DNA of 34,529 nt from the NCBI GenBank assembly GCA_013287365.1, contig JABDDY010000004.1:1-34529 (forward strand), written 5' to 3'. Position 1 is the first letter of the stretch. Every line of letters begins with the position of its first letter. The translations under genes were made by a program, and so were the position numbers. Shown one piece after another: positions 1 to 8,407 of this stretch. The notes below the pieces were generated by a model that saw nothing but the letters and a program-made list of their open reading frames with translations, was not told the DNA's origin and searched no databases. This DNA comes from Chlamydiota bacterium (lineage in GTDB: Bacteria > Chlamydiota > Chlamydiia > Chlamydiales > Rhabdochlamydiaceae).

Positions 1-122
1 CAGCCCAATCCTCTTAAGATTACCTTAAGGGGTTGGTGCATTCTAACGATGTCTTCTTCCCCATGAGGGTATAAAAAGTGCAGCCTTGTGAATGCGAAAA
101 TTATTTTTAGTCTCCAGAAAAG

Positions 123-906
123 TTAGATCATTTTGAGATATCCTTTCTTTTCTAGGCGGTAGCGATCGGGTCTACAGCTGGAGAAGATGAAATTTAAACG
201 ATACTCCTCTTTTTCTCTGCTTCTGATTCGGCTGCATACGCTAAATGACTCTAGGGTAAGTAGACATTCAGAATTGGCTGAGGAAGGAAGGTGCAGTTTT
301 GGTGTTTATGTTTATGCAACACACCGTCCACTGCCATCGGATGCTCTGGACAAAGCAAGCGTCAGTAATGCCTTTTTGAAAAATCAGGAGGATGGAGTGG
401 CAAAGATCTCTTGCCTTCATAAAAAGCCATGTGAAACAATTACTATTGTTTATCTGGATATCTATAGAACCATAGATGTTGCGATCGATAAGACTAGCGA
501 TTTCCTGGCCACATGCCCGCTCTTGTTCATCGAGCTGAGGATACTGTTTAACTAGTTCGATGATTTTGCTTGCTAAGGCGTCTAACTCTAGGGTGTCGCC
601 ATATCCAGTCAAGGAAACATAGCGACTACCCCAGAAAGACAAATGTGCAGTTGCTCTCCTTGCGATGGGAAGCAAATCAGCGAGAGATCTAGAATTTGCT
701 AAGGCTTGCTGTATATTCGTGGTACCTACTTCATCCGAGAATGTTGCAGTTTCCACATAGGCAGCTGTCTTTGGAATGCGGTTATCAATTGCTTCATTTT
801 CTTTAACGGGGTTCGCATCCCAATTCACTCCGTCTTGTTCACCATCCACCCATATAGATTGTGAATTGTTGTTATCTGTTGCAGCTTGAGTCACTCGAGT
901 AACCAT
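123..906 (-). pseudogene. Frameshifted copy of the 'IQQxLANSxSxAxLLPIAR' hypothetical family (paralog of 4236..4805)
   Basis: ORF 268..906(-) aligns with 4236..4805 (LLPIAR..HLSFxGSRYVS..DTLELDALA..EIASLIDRN..NNSNCxTWLFxKARDLCHSI.LIFQKGITDACF) and then leaves frame. The expected C-terminus continues in other frames on the same strand: LAYAAESEAEKK, then EEYRLNFIFSSCRPDRYRLEKK, down to a TAA at 123-125. The paralog reads ...DGYHLDFVFSSFRPDRYRLEKKV. Confidence 0.75.
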
Positions 907-1271
907 ATTCGTAGCCTCCTTGCTGGGCTTCAGTTGTTTGAAAAATTAATTGTCGGGGATTTATCACCCTCTGCGCCCCCGTTTCCGCGCCGTCGGTGTT
1001 TTTTCGCCAGCGCTTCGCGTCGGGAGAAAAAACAGCTCCAACGCGGTTTCTATAAGGCTCCAAAAAATAGTAGGGATTTCAATAAGCTCTCGTTAAGATG
1101 TTTAGGGACAAAACAAAAATGTCGAAGCGAACCCCATAAAATTCCTATCGCCAACCGTTTTAGCAGTTTTCGCACTATTTGCCACCATATTTTCAACAAA
1201 GAAAACGTTTCCAAGGCTCTCGCTCTTGGTAGATACAAACGAAAAATTTGGGAAAGGAAGAATCCTAATGT

Positions 1272-1655
1272 TTAAAAAAGAATACACCATTCATGTTGGG
1301 ATGTATCGCAAGGAGGTTCTGCGTAACCGAGCTTTTGTAAAGACTCCTCAATCCACCTCATGCTCTGGGGGCGGGCAGCATAACTTTCAGCACATTTAGT
1401 GACTGTCTGGCTCTGCAGCATTTCTGATTGTAGCTGCTTTAGGCACTCATCCTGAGAAAAAGCCCTGTGCATTTCTGTTTTAACAAGAGTCAATATGGCT
1501 TCGAAAAGCATTGAGTATTTTGGAATTTTGCCATCTGGGTAAAGTTGCTCAATAGCTGGTTCTAACTTACTCTTCCTTAGCATCTTACTACACACTTCAT
1601 TAGCGAGAGTGTCCATACGAGAGTAAGGGCTTGAATATCCTAGGCCTGTGGTCAT
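1272..1655 (-). CDS. Hypothetical 127-aa protein ending in a CaaX-like motif (…HEWCILF)
   Basis: Intact ORF with plausible composition; C-terminal codons TGG TGT ATT CTT TTT TAA read directly on the minus strand. Confidence 0.6.
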   Translation of the reverse strand: MTTGLGYSSPYSRMDTLANEVCSKMLRKSKLEPAIEQLYPDGKIPKYSMLFEAILTLVKTEMHRAFSQDECLKQLQSEMLQSQTVTKCAESYAARPQSMRWIEESLQKLGYAEPPCDTSQHEWCILF

Positions 1656-1789
1656 CGTTCACATTTTCTACTTTTTGAGGCTTTAATGCAGTAGTAAGTT
1701 TTTCGTGGACCCCAAAAACTGGGCAGCTTGAGTCGTTTGCTTCATGCGACCTAATGGAGTGATCCGTATTTAGATCGGGCCGCTTAACG

Positions 1790-1880
1790 TGCTCCTTGGA
1801 TCACAATATCTTCCTCCTCATGAGGATATAAAAAGTGCAGTCTTGTGAACACAAAAAGTATTTTTAGTTTACGGAATTAA
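1790..1880 (+). promoter_or_regulatory. Repeated leader/promoter-like segment upstream of the U-box gene at 1984 (second copy at about 46-120)
   Basis: Shared string: cttcYtcCtcatgagGRtataaaaagtgcagYcttgtgaa…tatttttagt. Present at about 46-120 and about 1797-1870. Confidence 0.4.
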
Positions 1881-1983
1881 TTTTTTAGATTGATCTTATT
1901 TTGCAAATATTTATAATCCTTTCACATGCCATTTTTATTTGGCTATTTAGTTTTTTTACTTAACAATTAAAAAGGAATTTTTT

Positions 1984-2985
1984 ATGACATCTCTGACTGC
2001 AACTACAACATCTACAAGTACAGCGCTAGCAACAACGACCAGCACAACATGGACGACTACCACGACGAGCACAACTAATGCCTCTACGACACAGGTTATG
2101 ACCTATCATGCAGAACAATCGGCGTATTATACGCCTCGTGCAAATGACGACCACTATGGTGAAGATCCGGTGAGTTTGGATATCATGGAAGATCCCATTA
2201 TATGCTGTCTGAATGGGCATACAGGCGAAAGAGCCATTATAGAAAGCATTATTGCAAAAGCAGAAAAAGAAGGGGTTCATCCTCGGTGCCCTGTAGGAAG
2301 AGAAGTCATCAGCCGTGCTTTTTTGGTCTCTAACCTCTTTGCCAAAGAATCCATTGCTCGGGAGGCTAAAATGAAAGAGAAGGAGGTAGTGCGAGAAGCG
2401 GAGCTACACAAATTGAAAAACAGCGATATAGGGGTAATCCAGAATTTGCTCATGAAACAAACAGAGGTATTAGCTCAACAAACAGCTAACATAGGTCAAC
2501 TGCAGGGTCAATTGCAAAGCATGAGCTATGACAATCGATTTTTTAGAAGCCAGATGCAAGCCCTAGATCGTAGTAATCAGATGTTGCAGCAGCAGAATAA
2601 CGTTTTGATTGATCAAGGCAGGAATGCGGAATTTAGAATTAATAATTTAACTTTTCAGGTCAACTCTTTACAAGGACAGGTTAATACACTAATTGTAGAG
2701 ACTCAGCTAGCCAATCAAAAAGCTACGGCAACATGGAATGTTCTTGAAGGGGTTGCTAGGACACAAGTAATTAATAGCCAGAAGCTGGATAATGTCCTGC
2801 AAATGGCTTGGTATGAGAAGTTTGGCGTAGCCTTTGGTTGTGTAGCTCTCCAGGACATAGCGAATAGGAACATTAATATAAACGAACAAAGCATGAAACA
2901 AGATCTTCAAAACATGGTTGAGCAAGAGAGAGCTAAACTAATGATTGAATCAAACCAAAAAGATGATTTGGATTTTTTGAGTTGA
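1984..2985 (+). CDS. U-box domain coiled-coil protein with Thr-rich N-terminus; putative effector E3 ubiquitin ligase
   Basis: N-terminus MTSLTATTTSTSTALATTTSTTWTTTTTSTT. U-box-like segment EDPVSLDIMEDPIICCLNGHTGERAIIESIIAKAEKEGVHPRCPVGREVISRAFLVSNLFAKESIAREA. Followed by a Gln/Leu coiled coil (QVNSLQGQVNTLIVE). Paralogous to 12207 and 13163. Confidence 0.8.
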   Translation: MTSLTATTTSTSTALATTTSTTWTTTTTSTTNASTTQVMTYHAEQSAYYTPRANDDHYGEDPVSLDIMEDPIICCLNGHTGERAIIESIIAKAEKEGVHPRCPVGREVISRAFLVSNLFAKESIAREAKMKEKEVVREAELHKLKNSDIGVIQNLLMKQTEVLAQQTANIGQLQGQLQSMSYDNRFFRSQMQALDRSNQMLQQQNNVLIDQGRNAEFRINNLTFQVNSLQGQVNTLIVETQLANQKATATWNVLEGVARTQVINSQKLDNVLQMAWYEKFGVAFGCVALQDIANRNININEQSMKQDLQNMVEQERAKLMIESNQKDDLDFLS

Positions 2986-3037
2986 ATAATTTAAAGTTTA
3001 AAAATGTTAAAATTTTTTAGAAAAAACGAGGATACAA

Positions 3038-3634
3038 ATGAGTACAGATTCTACTCTTACAACTCCCCAAACAACCCCCCAAAGTAGACAACCCTACGTA
3101 GGCGGTCAAAGAATAGGTTTTGAGCTGAGAACCCCACGCGTTACGCCATCTTATGACGCAGATGGTCGGGCATTTTATCGGATAGATAGGATCAACCCAA
3201 ACACAAAACAGATTCAAAGTGTCGTTATTTATTGGGATCAACTTTCTGAAGAAGAAAGATCGCAATTTGTAGAAGGGTGTATACAAAAGGCTACTATAGA
3301 TGTAGCGGATTTAACGCACCAAGTTCAACACTTAAGACAAGACATCAGCAAATTCACGGAAGAAACGGAGCGAAGAGAGAAAATCGCAAATAAGATACTT
3401 GCGAATTGTCTCAATAGCCATCATCTCAAGGGTATTGATATTGATAACCTTAAGTTTGATCCGACCAAAAAACATGCTGATTGGCCAGGCGTTTTATATG
3501 ATCCATGCCCATTTAAGAAAGAGGAAAGTTCTATTTCTTCACAAGGCGGGGTAAACAATCAGTCATCTTCTTTCGCAGAATGTTGTTGGACGAGCATTAA
3601 GTCTTTTTTCTCTTCCCCTGGCACCAATTCATGA
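3038..3634 (+). CDS. U-box-linked partner family protein (coiled coil); possible -1 frameshift extension to 3678
   Basis: Paralogous to 15417..15977 and, more distantly, 14400..15020 (ELRTPxV…RIDRxNxxTKxxxSVVxxxDxLSxxxxxQxxxGCxQKAxxDxADxTxxVxxLxxxxxKF). Lies directly downstream of a U-box gene. Confidence 0.8.
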   Translation: MSTDSTLTTPQTTPQSRQPYVGGQRIGFELRTPRVTPSYDADGRAFYRIDRINPNTKQIQSVVIYWDQLSEEERSQFVEGCIQKATIDVADLTHQVQHLRQDISKFTEETERREKIANKILANCLNSHHLKGIDIDNLKFDPTKKHADWPGVLYDPCPFKKEESSISSQGGVNNQSSSFAECCWTSIKSFFSSPGTNS

Positions 3635-3666
3635 GGCTTCTCTCCTCCTTATGGGGAAGCTGCTGT

Positions 3667-3687
3667 GGAAAAGAATAATTCTTTTCC
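3667..3687 (+). terminator. Perfect 9-bp inverted repeat GGAAAAGAA-TAA-TTCTTTTCC, conserved after all three partner-family genes
   Basis: Read directly. The loop contains the TAA that ends the -1 frame tail. Confidence 0.45.
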
Positions 3688-3733
3688 TCTGGTTGCCAGA
3701 TCATTCGAATTAGCATAGGGAGAGTTTCCTCAG

Positions 3734-3770
3734 AAGGGTCTTGTTCAAGATCTGAGCAAGACCCTTTTGA
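3734..3770 (+). terminator. Rho-independent terminator-like hairpin AAGGGTCTTG…CAAGACCCTT followed by TTGATTTT
   Basis: Perfect 10-bp stem at 3734-3743 / 3757-3766 with a T-rich 3' flank, downstream of the partner gene. Confidence 0.65.
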
Positions 3771-4235
3771 TTTTAAAAAGTCGAGTTCAAGGAGTCTCTG
3801 CCTTGTGTCCGCCACCATTTCTAGAAGGGTGTACTATAACTCCTTCTACAGCAAGATCCATACTTTCGCTCACTCAGAACAACGAGCAAATGATAAAAGT
3901 CGCTTTTCTCCCCATCTTTTTAGAAAAATTCAAACGAGTCACCGACGGATAAGAAGATTGAATGGGAGAATCGCACTCATGTTTACACACGTCCAAGTTG
4001 TGAGGTGGAAAAAATGATGCAGAGTATCAACGAAGACAAGCAAAATCCTCCATATTTTAATCTCCTAGGAAGCGCTTCTATATGCGCAGGTGAAAATACC
4101 CACAATTGTATTACTTAGGTTATAGAAAAACTTAAAATTTTAAACATTTATTTGGGAGAACCGGGTCGGCTAGCTTCGATACCATCAAAATTTACAGATA
4201 TGTAATAAAGGCGATATTGAAGTAAAATACGTAAG

Positions 4236-4805
4236 ATGACCATACAGCAGACATTAGCAAACTCTAAGTCTTTTGCAGAGTTGCTGCCTATTGCAAGAGG
4301 AGTAACCGTACACTTGTCTTTTTTGGGAAGCCGCTATGTTTCTGTAGATGGATATAGCGACACCTTGGAGTTAGATGCCTTGGCAGCCAAAGTGATCGAA
4401 CTCGTTGAAAAGTATCCTCAGTTCGATGAGCTGGAGCGAGTCTATGGCAAGGAAATTGCCAGCCTCATTGATCGCAACACCTATGACGCAGTAGATGTGC
4501 TGGTAAATAATAGCAATTGTATGACATGGCTTTTTGTGAAGGCAAGAGATCTTTGTCACTCTATCTTCCTGATTTTTCAAAAAGGCATTACTGACGCTTG
4601 CTTTGCTCATGGCATCCGATGGCACTGGAAAGATAATCCTTTTCCTTCTCGTTACAACCATATTTTTACATTTTACACTGCAGAGCAATTTAAAAATAAA
4701 TTTGGGATTACTCCGGAAGAAGCAAAGAAAAAAGATGGCTATCATTTAGATTTCGTCTTCTCCAGCTTCAGACCCGATCGCTACCGCCTAGAAAAGAAGG
4801 TGTAG
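4236..4805 (+). CDS. Hypothetical protein, intact member of the 'LLPIAR/GSRYVS' paralog family
   Basis: Intact 189-aa ORF; two decayed paralogs in the window (123..906 minus, 5954.. plus). Confidence 0.75.
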   Translation: MTIQQTLANSKSFAELLPIARGVTVHLSFLGSRYVSVDGYSDTLELDALAAKVIELVEKYPQFDELERVYGKEIASLIDRNTYDAVDVLVNNSNCMTWLFVKARDLCHSIFLIFQKGITDACFAHGIRWHWKDNPFPSRYNHIFTFYTAEQFKNKFGITPEEAKKKDGYHLDFVFSSFRPDRYRLEKKV

Positions 4806-4899
4806 CTCAAACTGGACTTTAGCCATTTGTCGGACGCCCTTTTTCTCTCAGAAGGCCGATTTTAGAAGGTCGGGTGTTTAAGCATCTCACTGCAAATTT

Positions 4900-5787
4900 G
4901 TGTCCCAAAAAATGGTGGTGGTACAATTGGGTTTTTTACTTCTAGTGTTTTCGACCTTGCTCACCTGTTGTAGTGTTCCTAACAAACCAACCATTCCCGC
5001 ACAAACTTTCTCTCTCACACAAGAGGAAAGAGCCTGGATGCAGGAATTCTTCAGGGATCTGCTATTCAAACATCCAGGTGCTTATACACTCTTTGGCACA
5101 AAACCCATTTCGACTTCTTGTGTTTACCATCTCACTGAAGAAGACAAGAAAGAACTGCAGGAATATTACGAGAGTCTCTCGAAAGAAGAGCGCTCAAAAA
5201 TGCGAAAGAAGAGATACGATTACGACGCGAACTATGAGAGATGGCAAAAAATCAAAGACCGCTTCCCTGTCCGGCAATACCTATTTGGATCTTTTCCTTC
5301 TATCTTCGATGAGACAACAGAGATTGTATTATTCGTAAACATAGAAGAAACGCTGAGAGTTCTCTTGAATTATTACGATGACTTCCGACGAGTGCTTGGA
5401 CATGATTTTGACCCATTGCAAGTTATTTTCGAGGTAGAGAATAAGGATTCCGAGTTTTGGCAAACAGTCATGCAGCATCATGCTCTACAGGGGATTCTGC
5501 TGGGCTTTGGCAGAGACAATTCTTGGTTTTTCTATTGGGAGCTACAAACCAAAGAAGACAAGGGGCACATACGAAATTTCCTGACCTCTTTGCCACTAAA
5601 ATACGCAGAAGATGCGGATATAGAAGATTACAGTCCTGAAAATTTTCTTTTGCCAGCTTTTGGGATTTATGGATTACACTCGAACACCCAAGTGATTGAA
5701 CAGTACAAAAAGGAACGAGAGCAGATCAAAGCTCTCTATAGGGGACGAGACGAGGTGGACGTTACCTTAGATTGGTTGACTAGATGA
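4900..5787 (+). CDS. Putative lipoprotein (signal peptide with LLTCCS lipobox-like segment); 3' end possibly frameshifted
   Basis: GTG start at 4900 or ATG at 4912; VVVQLGFLLLVFSTLLTCCSVP signal. Coding-like sequence continues in another frame (DEYAKELADIQKRLEGYRQSCSVTHSAK) to a TAA at 5867-5869. Confidence 0.7.
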   Translation: MSQKMVVVQLGFLLLVFSTLLTCCSVPNKPTIPAQTFSLTQEERAWMQEFFRDLLFKHPGAYTLFGTKPISTSCVYHLTEEDKKELQEYYESLSKEERSKMRKKRYDYDANYERWQKIKDRFPVRQYLFGSFPSIFDETTEIVLFVNIEETLRVLLNYYDDFRRVLGHDFDPLQVIFEVENKDSEFWQTVMQHHALQGILLGFGRDNSWFFYWELQTKEDKGHIRNFLTSLPLKYAEDADIEDYSPENFLLPAFGIYGLHSNTQVIEQYKKEREQIKALYRGRDEVDVTLDWLTR

Positions 5788-5953
5788 GTACGCCAAAGAA
5801 CTTGCGGACATACAAAAAAGATTAGAAGGGTACCGCCAGAGTTGTAGTGTCACCCATTCAGCAAAGTAAAAATGTCCCGCTACTCTGATTTGGGAAGGAG
5901 GGATAAACGGTAGAGCATAGAAAAAAATAGCAACTTAGGGTAGAATAATCCTT

Positions 5954-6225
5954 ATGACTATGTACCAAGCTTTACCAAAGTGTGATTCTTTTGCCGATTT
6001 GCTACCTATTGCAAGAGGCGTGACTGCATATTTGCCTATGTGGAGAAGTCGCTATGCATTTGTAAATGGGTTTATGGGCGACTGCGAACCAGGCATGGGC
6101 TAGCAGTCAAAGTGATGGAATTGGCCAGACAGAATCCTGATTTTAAGAAACAAGAGCATGCATATGGCCAAGAAATCGTCGATCTCATGGATCGTAATAT
6201 CTGTGATTCAATCGACACTTTTAAT
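5954..6225 (+). pseudogene. Decayed third copy of the 'LLPIAR' family, cut off near the start of the MFS gene
   Basis: MTMYQALPKCDSFADLLPIARGVTAYLP.WRSRYAFVNG…, then a stop; the similarity resumes as VKVMELARQNPDFKKQEHAYGQEIVDLMDRNICDSIDTF. Confidence 0.7.
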
Positions 6226-6232
6226 CAAATAG

Positions 6233-7519
6233 GTGGTTTTGCGATCATTACGAACTAAAAGAAATCGTTTTTTTATTCTTTCTGCAATAACAATTGGTGG
6301 AATAATAGAATGGTACGAAATTTTTCTATTTATTCATTGGAAAGACTTATTTTCCAAGCTGTTTTTCAACGACGACTCAGCCCTAGCAATTTACAATATT
6401 TTATTTATTTTCTTTGTTGGGTTTCTTGGACGCCCAGTTGGAGCGTTATTGTTTGGAGACATCGGAGATCGCTTTGGCAGAAGAGCCGCGTTTATCGGCT
6501 CTATCGCTTTAATGGTTTTTCCTAGTATTTTAATAGGATGTATTGGGTGGGGTTTACCAGCGAAGGGCATAGGCGTTGCAATTACTTTGTGTAGTTTACG
6601 ATTTATTCAGGGAATGGCTGCAGGAGCTGAATTACCAGGAGCAATGTGTTACTTGGTTGAGTGTGCTCCTGAAAAAGAAAGATCTTATATCTGCAGCTTT
6701 GCATTTCTTGGACCTCAGATAGGCATACTTATTAGCCAGTTAGAGTGTTATTTTTTTGAAAGTCAATTTTCCACAGAGTTTATTGAGAGATATGGATGGC
6801 GAATTTCATTTATAATTGGCGGAATACTCGCATTCATAGCGGTTCTTTATCGTAAAAAATTAGAAGAAAGCCCTAGTTTTCAGTTATTAAAAGATAAGAA
6901 ATTAATCTCTCGCAAGCCGTTTATTGATTCTATTTCTAAACATTGGATAGAAATCATTATAGGATTTTTCGGCTCTCTTCTGGCTGTTGTTGGATTCTAC
7001 TTAATTGCTGTTTTTATAGAAACTTATTTTAATTTAGTTCTTAAAATAAATAAATCTCAGAATTTATTGATCTCTATTTGCATCATGTCTATATCAACAG
7101 CTACTCTTACGTTTTTAGGTAAATTAGGTAATAAATATGAGATTAAAAAATTATTAGGATGGAGCGCGTTTGGCATAGTACTTTTATCCATACCTCTTTA
7201 TTTTTCTTATACAGTTTATTCTGTAGCCATTACAGCGCTTTTATTTTTATTTTTTATAAACATACAATTCGCAATTTTACCTTCTTTTATTGCGGAACTT
7301 TTTCCTACCGCGATACGTTATACTGGGATTGCTCTAAGTTTTAGCCTTTGTGATAGTGTTGTAGGTGGGGCTACTCCTTGGTTAGCAAGCATGTTGACCA
7401 ACAAAATAGGAGCTATTCCTGCATTCATAGCCTTTATTTCAATAGCTTCTTTGATTTCATTGATAATATTCATTTCTATTAATAAGAAAATGCTGAAAAT
7501 AAAAAATATGCAAAGCTAA
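6233..7519 (+). CDS. MFS transporter, metabolite:H+ symporter (MHS/ProP-like) type
   Basis: GTG start. Polytopic; motifs GRPVGALLFGDIGDRFGRR, RFIQGMAAGAELPGA, ELFPTAIRYTGIALSFSLCDSVVGGATPWLA. Confidence 0.85.
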   Translation: MVLRSLRTKRNRFFILSAITIGGIIEWYEIFLFIHWKDLFSKLFFNDDSALAIYNILFIFFVGFLGRPVGALLFGDIGDRFGRRAAFIGSIALMVFPSILIGCIGWGLPAKGIGVAITLCSLRFIQGMAAGAELPGAMCYLVECAPEKERSYICSFAFLGPQIGILISQLECYFFESQFSTEFIERYGWRISFIIGGILAFIAVLYRKKLEESPSFQLLKDKKLISRKPFIDSISKHWIEIIIGFFGSLLAVVGFYLIAVFIETYFNLVLKINKSQNLLISICIMSISTATLTFLGKLGNKYEIKKLLGWSAFGIVLLSIPLYFSYTVYSVAITALLFLFFINIQFAILPSFIAELFPTAIRYTGIALSFSLCDSVVGGATPWLASMLTNKIGAIPAFIAFISIASLISLIIFISINKKMLKIKNMQS

Positions 7520-7551
7520 AAATTTAATTTAATCACGAAAATCTAATCTGC

Positions 7552-8400
7552 ATGAGAAAAAAACAAAAAAAAGAAATTGGTTCCAATAAGAACGACAGGA
7601 AACAGTTAGATTCTGCATTAGAAAGATATTATGCTCTTGGAAAAGAAAGGGATCGTTTGAGTAGTGCTTCTCTTGAAAAAGATCGTACGTTAAGAATATT
7701 GAAAAGAGAAATGCCCCTACCACCAGCTAAGATCTTAGACATAGGGGGTGCGTATGGAGTTTATGCATTTCCTCTAGCAGCACTGGGATATGAGGTTCAT
7801 CTCATTGATCCTATCCCTATCCATATTGAGCAAGCTCAAGAATATGCGAAAAATTTTCCTTCGATTGAATTAGCAAGCTACTCAGTAGGAGATGCAAGGA
7901 AAATTACACGAGAGGATAATTCGGTTGATGCAATTTTATTCTTTGGACCATTATATCATTTAGTTAAATCGGATGATCGTTTAAAAGCACTAAGTGAAGC
8001 TTATCGCACCCTAAAACAGGGTGGCATTCTATTTGTTGCGGCTATCTCTCGTTTTCAATCTTTTATCGACAATATGCACAAGGGAGTGATTTATTCAAAA
8101 ACAGAACTAGTTAAGCAAGATTTTCTTACAGGTCTACATTTAAGTGAAAACTCTAAAATGTTTTTATATTTTCATCATCCTCAAGAATTAAAAGAAGAGC
8201 TAAAAGAAAGTGGATTTACTGATGTATCTCTAATAGGAATTGAAGGTCCTGTTTGGCATCATGATCTCGTCCAAAATTTGCAGAATGATCGAAAAAAGTG
8301 GGAACAATTATTGGACTTATTGGAACTTATAGAAAAAGAAGAAACAATTATTGGAGCTAGTGCTCATATCATGGCAATAGCAAGAAAAGAAAAGCAATAA
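7552..8400 (+). CDS. Class I SAM-dependent methyltransferase
   Basis: Motif I ILDIGGAYGVYAFPLAALGYEVHLIDP; DAILFFGPLYHL. Confidence 0.85.
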   Translation: MRKKQKKEIGSNKNDRKQLDSALERYYALGKERDRLSSASLEKDRTLRILKREMPLPPAKILDIGGAYGVYAFPLAALGYEVHLIDPIPIHIEQAQEYAKNFPSIELASYSVGDARKITREDNSVDAILFFGPLYHLVKSDDRLKALSEAYRTLKQGGILFVAAISRFQSFIDNMHKGVIYSKTELVKQDFLTGLHLSENSKMFLYFHHPQELKEELKESGFTDVSLIGIEGPVWHHDLVQNLQNDRKKWEQLLDLLELIEKEETIIGASAHIMAIARKEKQ

Positions 8401-8407
8401 ATATTGT

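Noticed and set aside
975-1035. GTTTTTTC…GAAAAAAC hairpin as a terminator
   Set aside because: Weak, no clear gene on either strand that it would terminate.
187-1290. ORFs 187..555(+), 872..1063(-), 886..1275(+), 1050..1238(-), 1102..1290(-)
   Set aside because: Antisense to the decayed family copy or mutually overlapping with no domain or paralog; likely non-coding.
5830-5930. Possible IS remnant (aaaatgtcccgctactctg)
   Set aside because: No second end, no transposase fragment and only a vague resemblance to IS termini.
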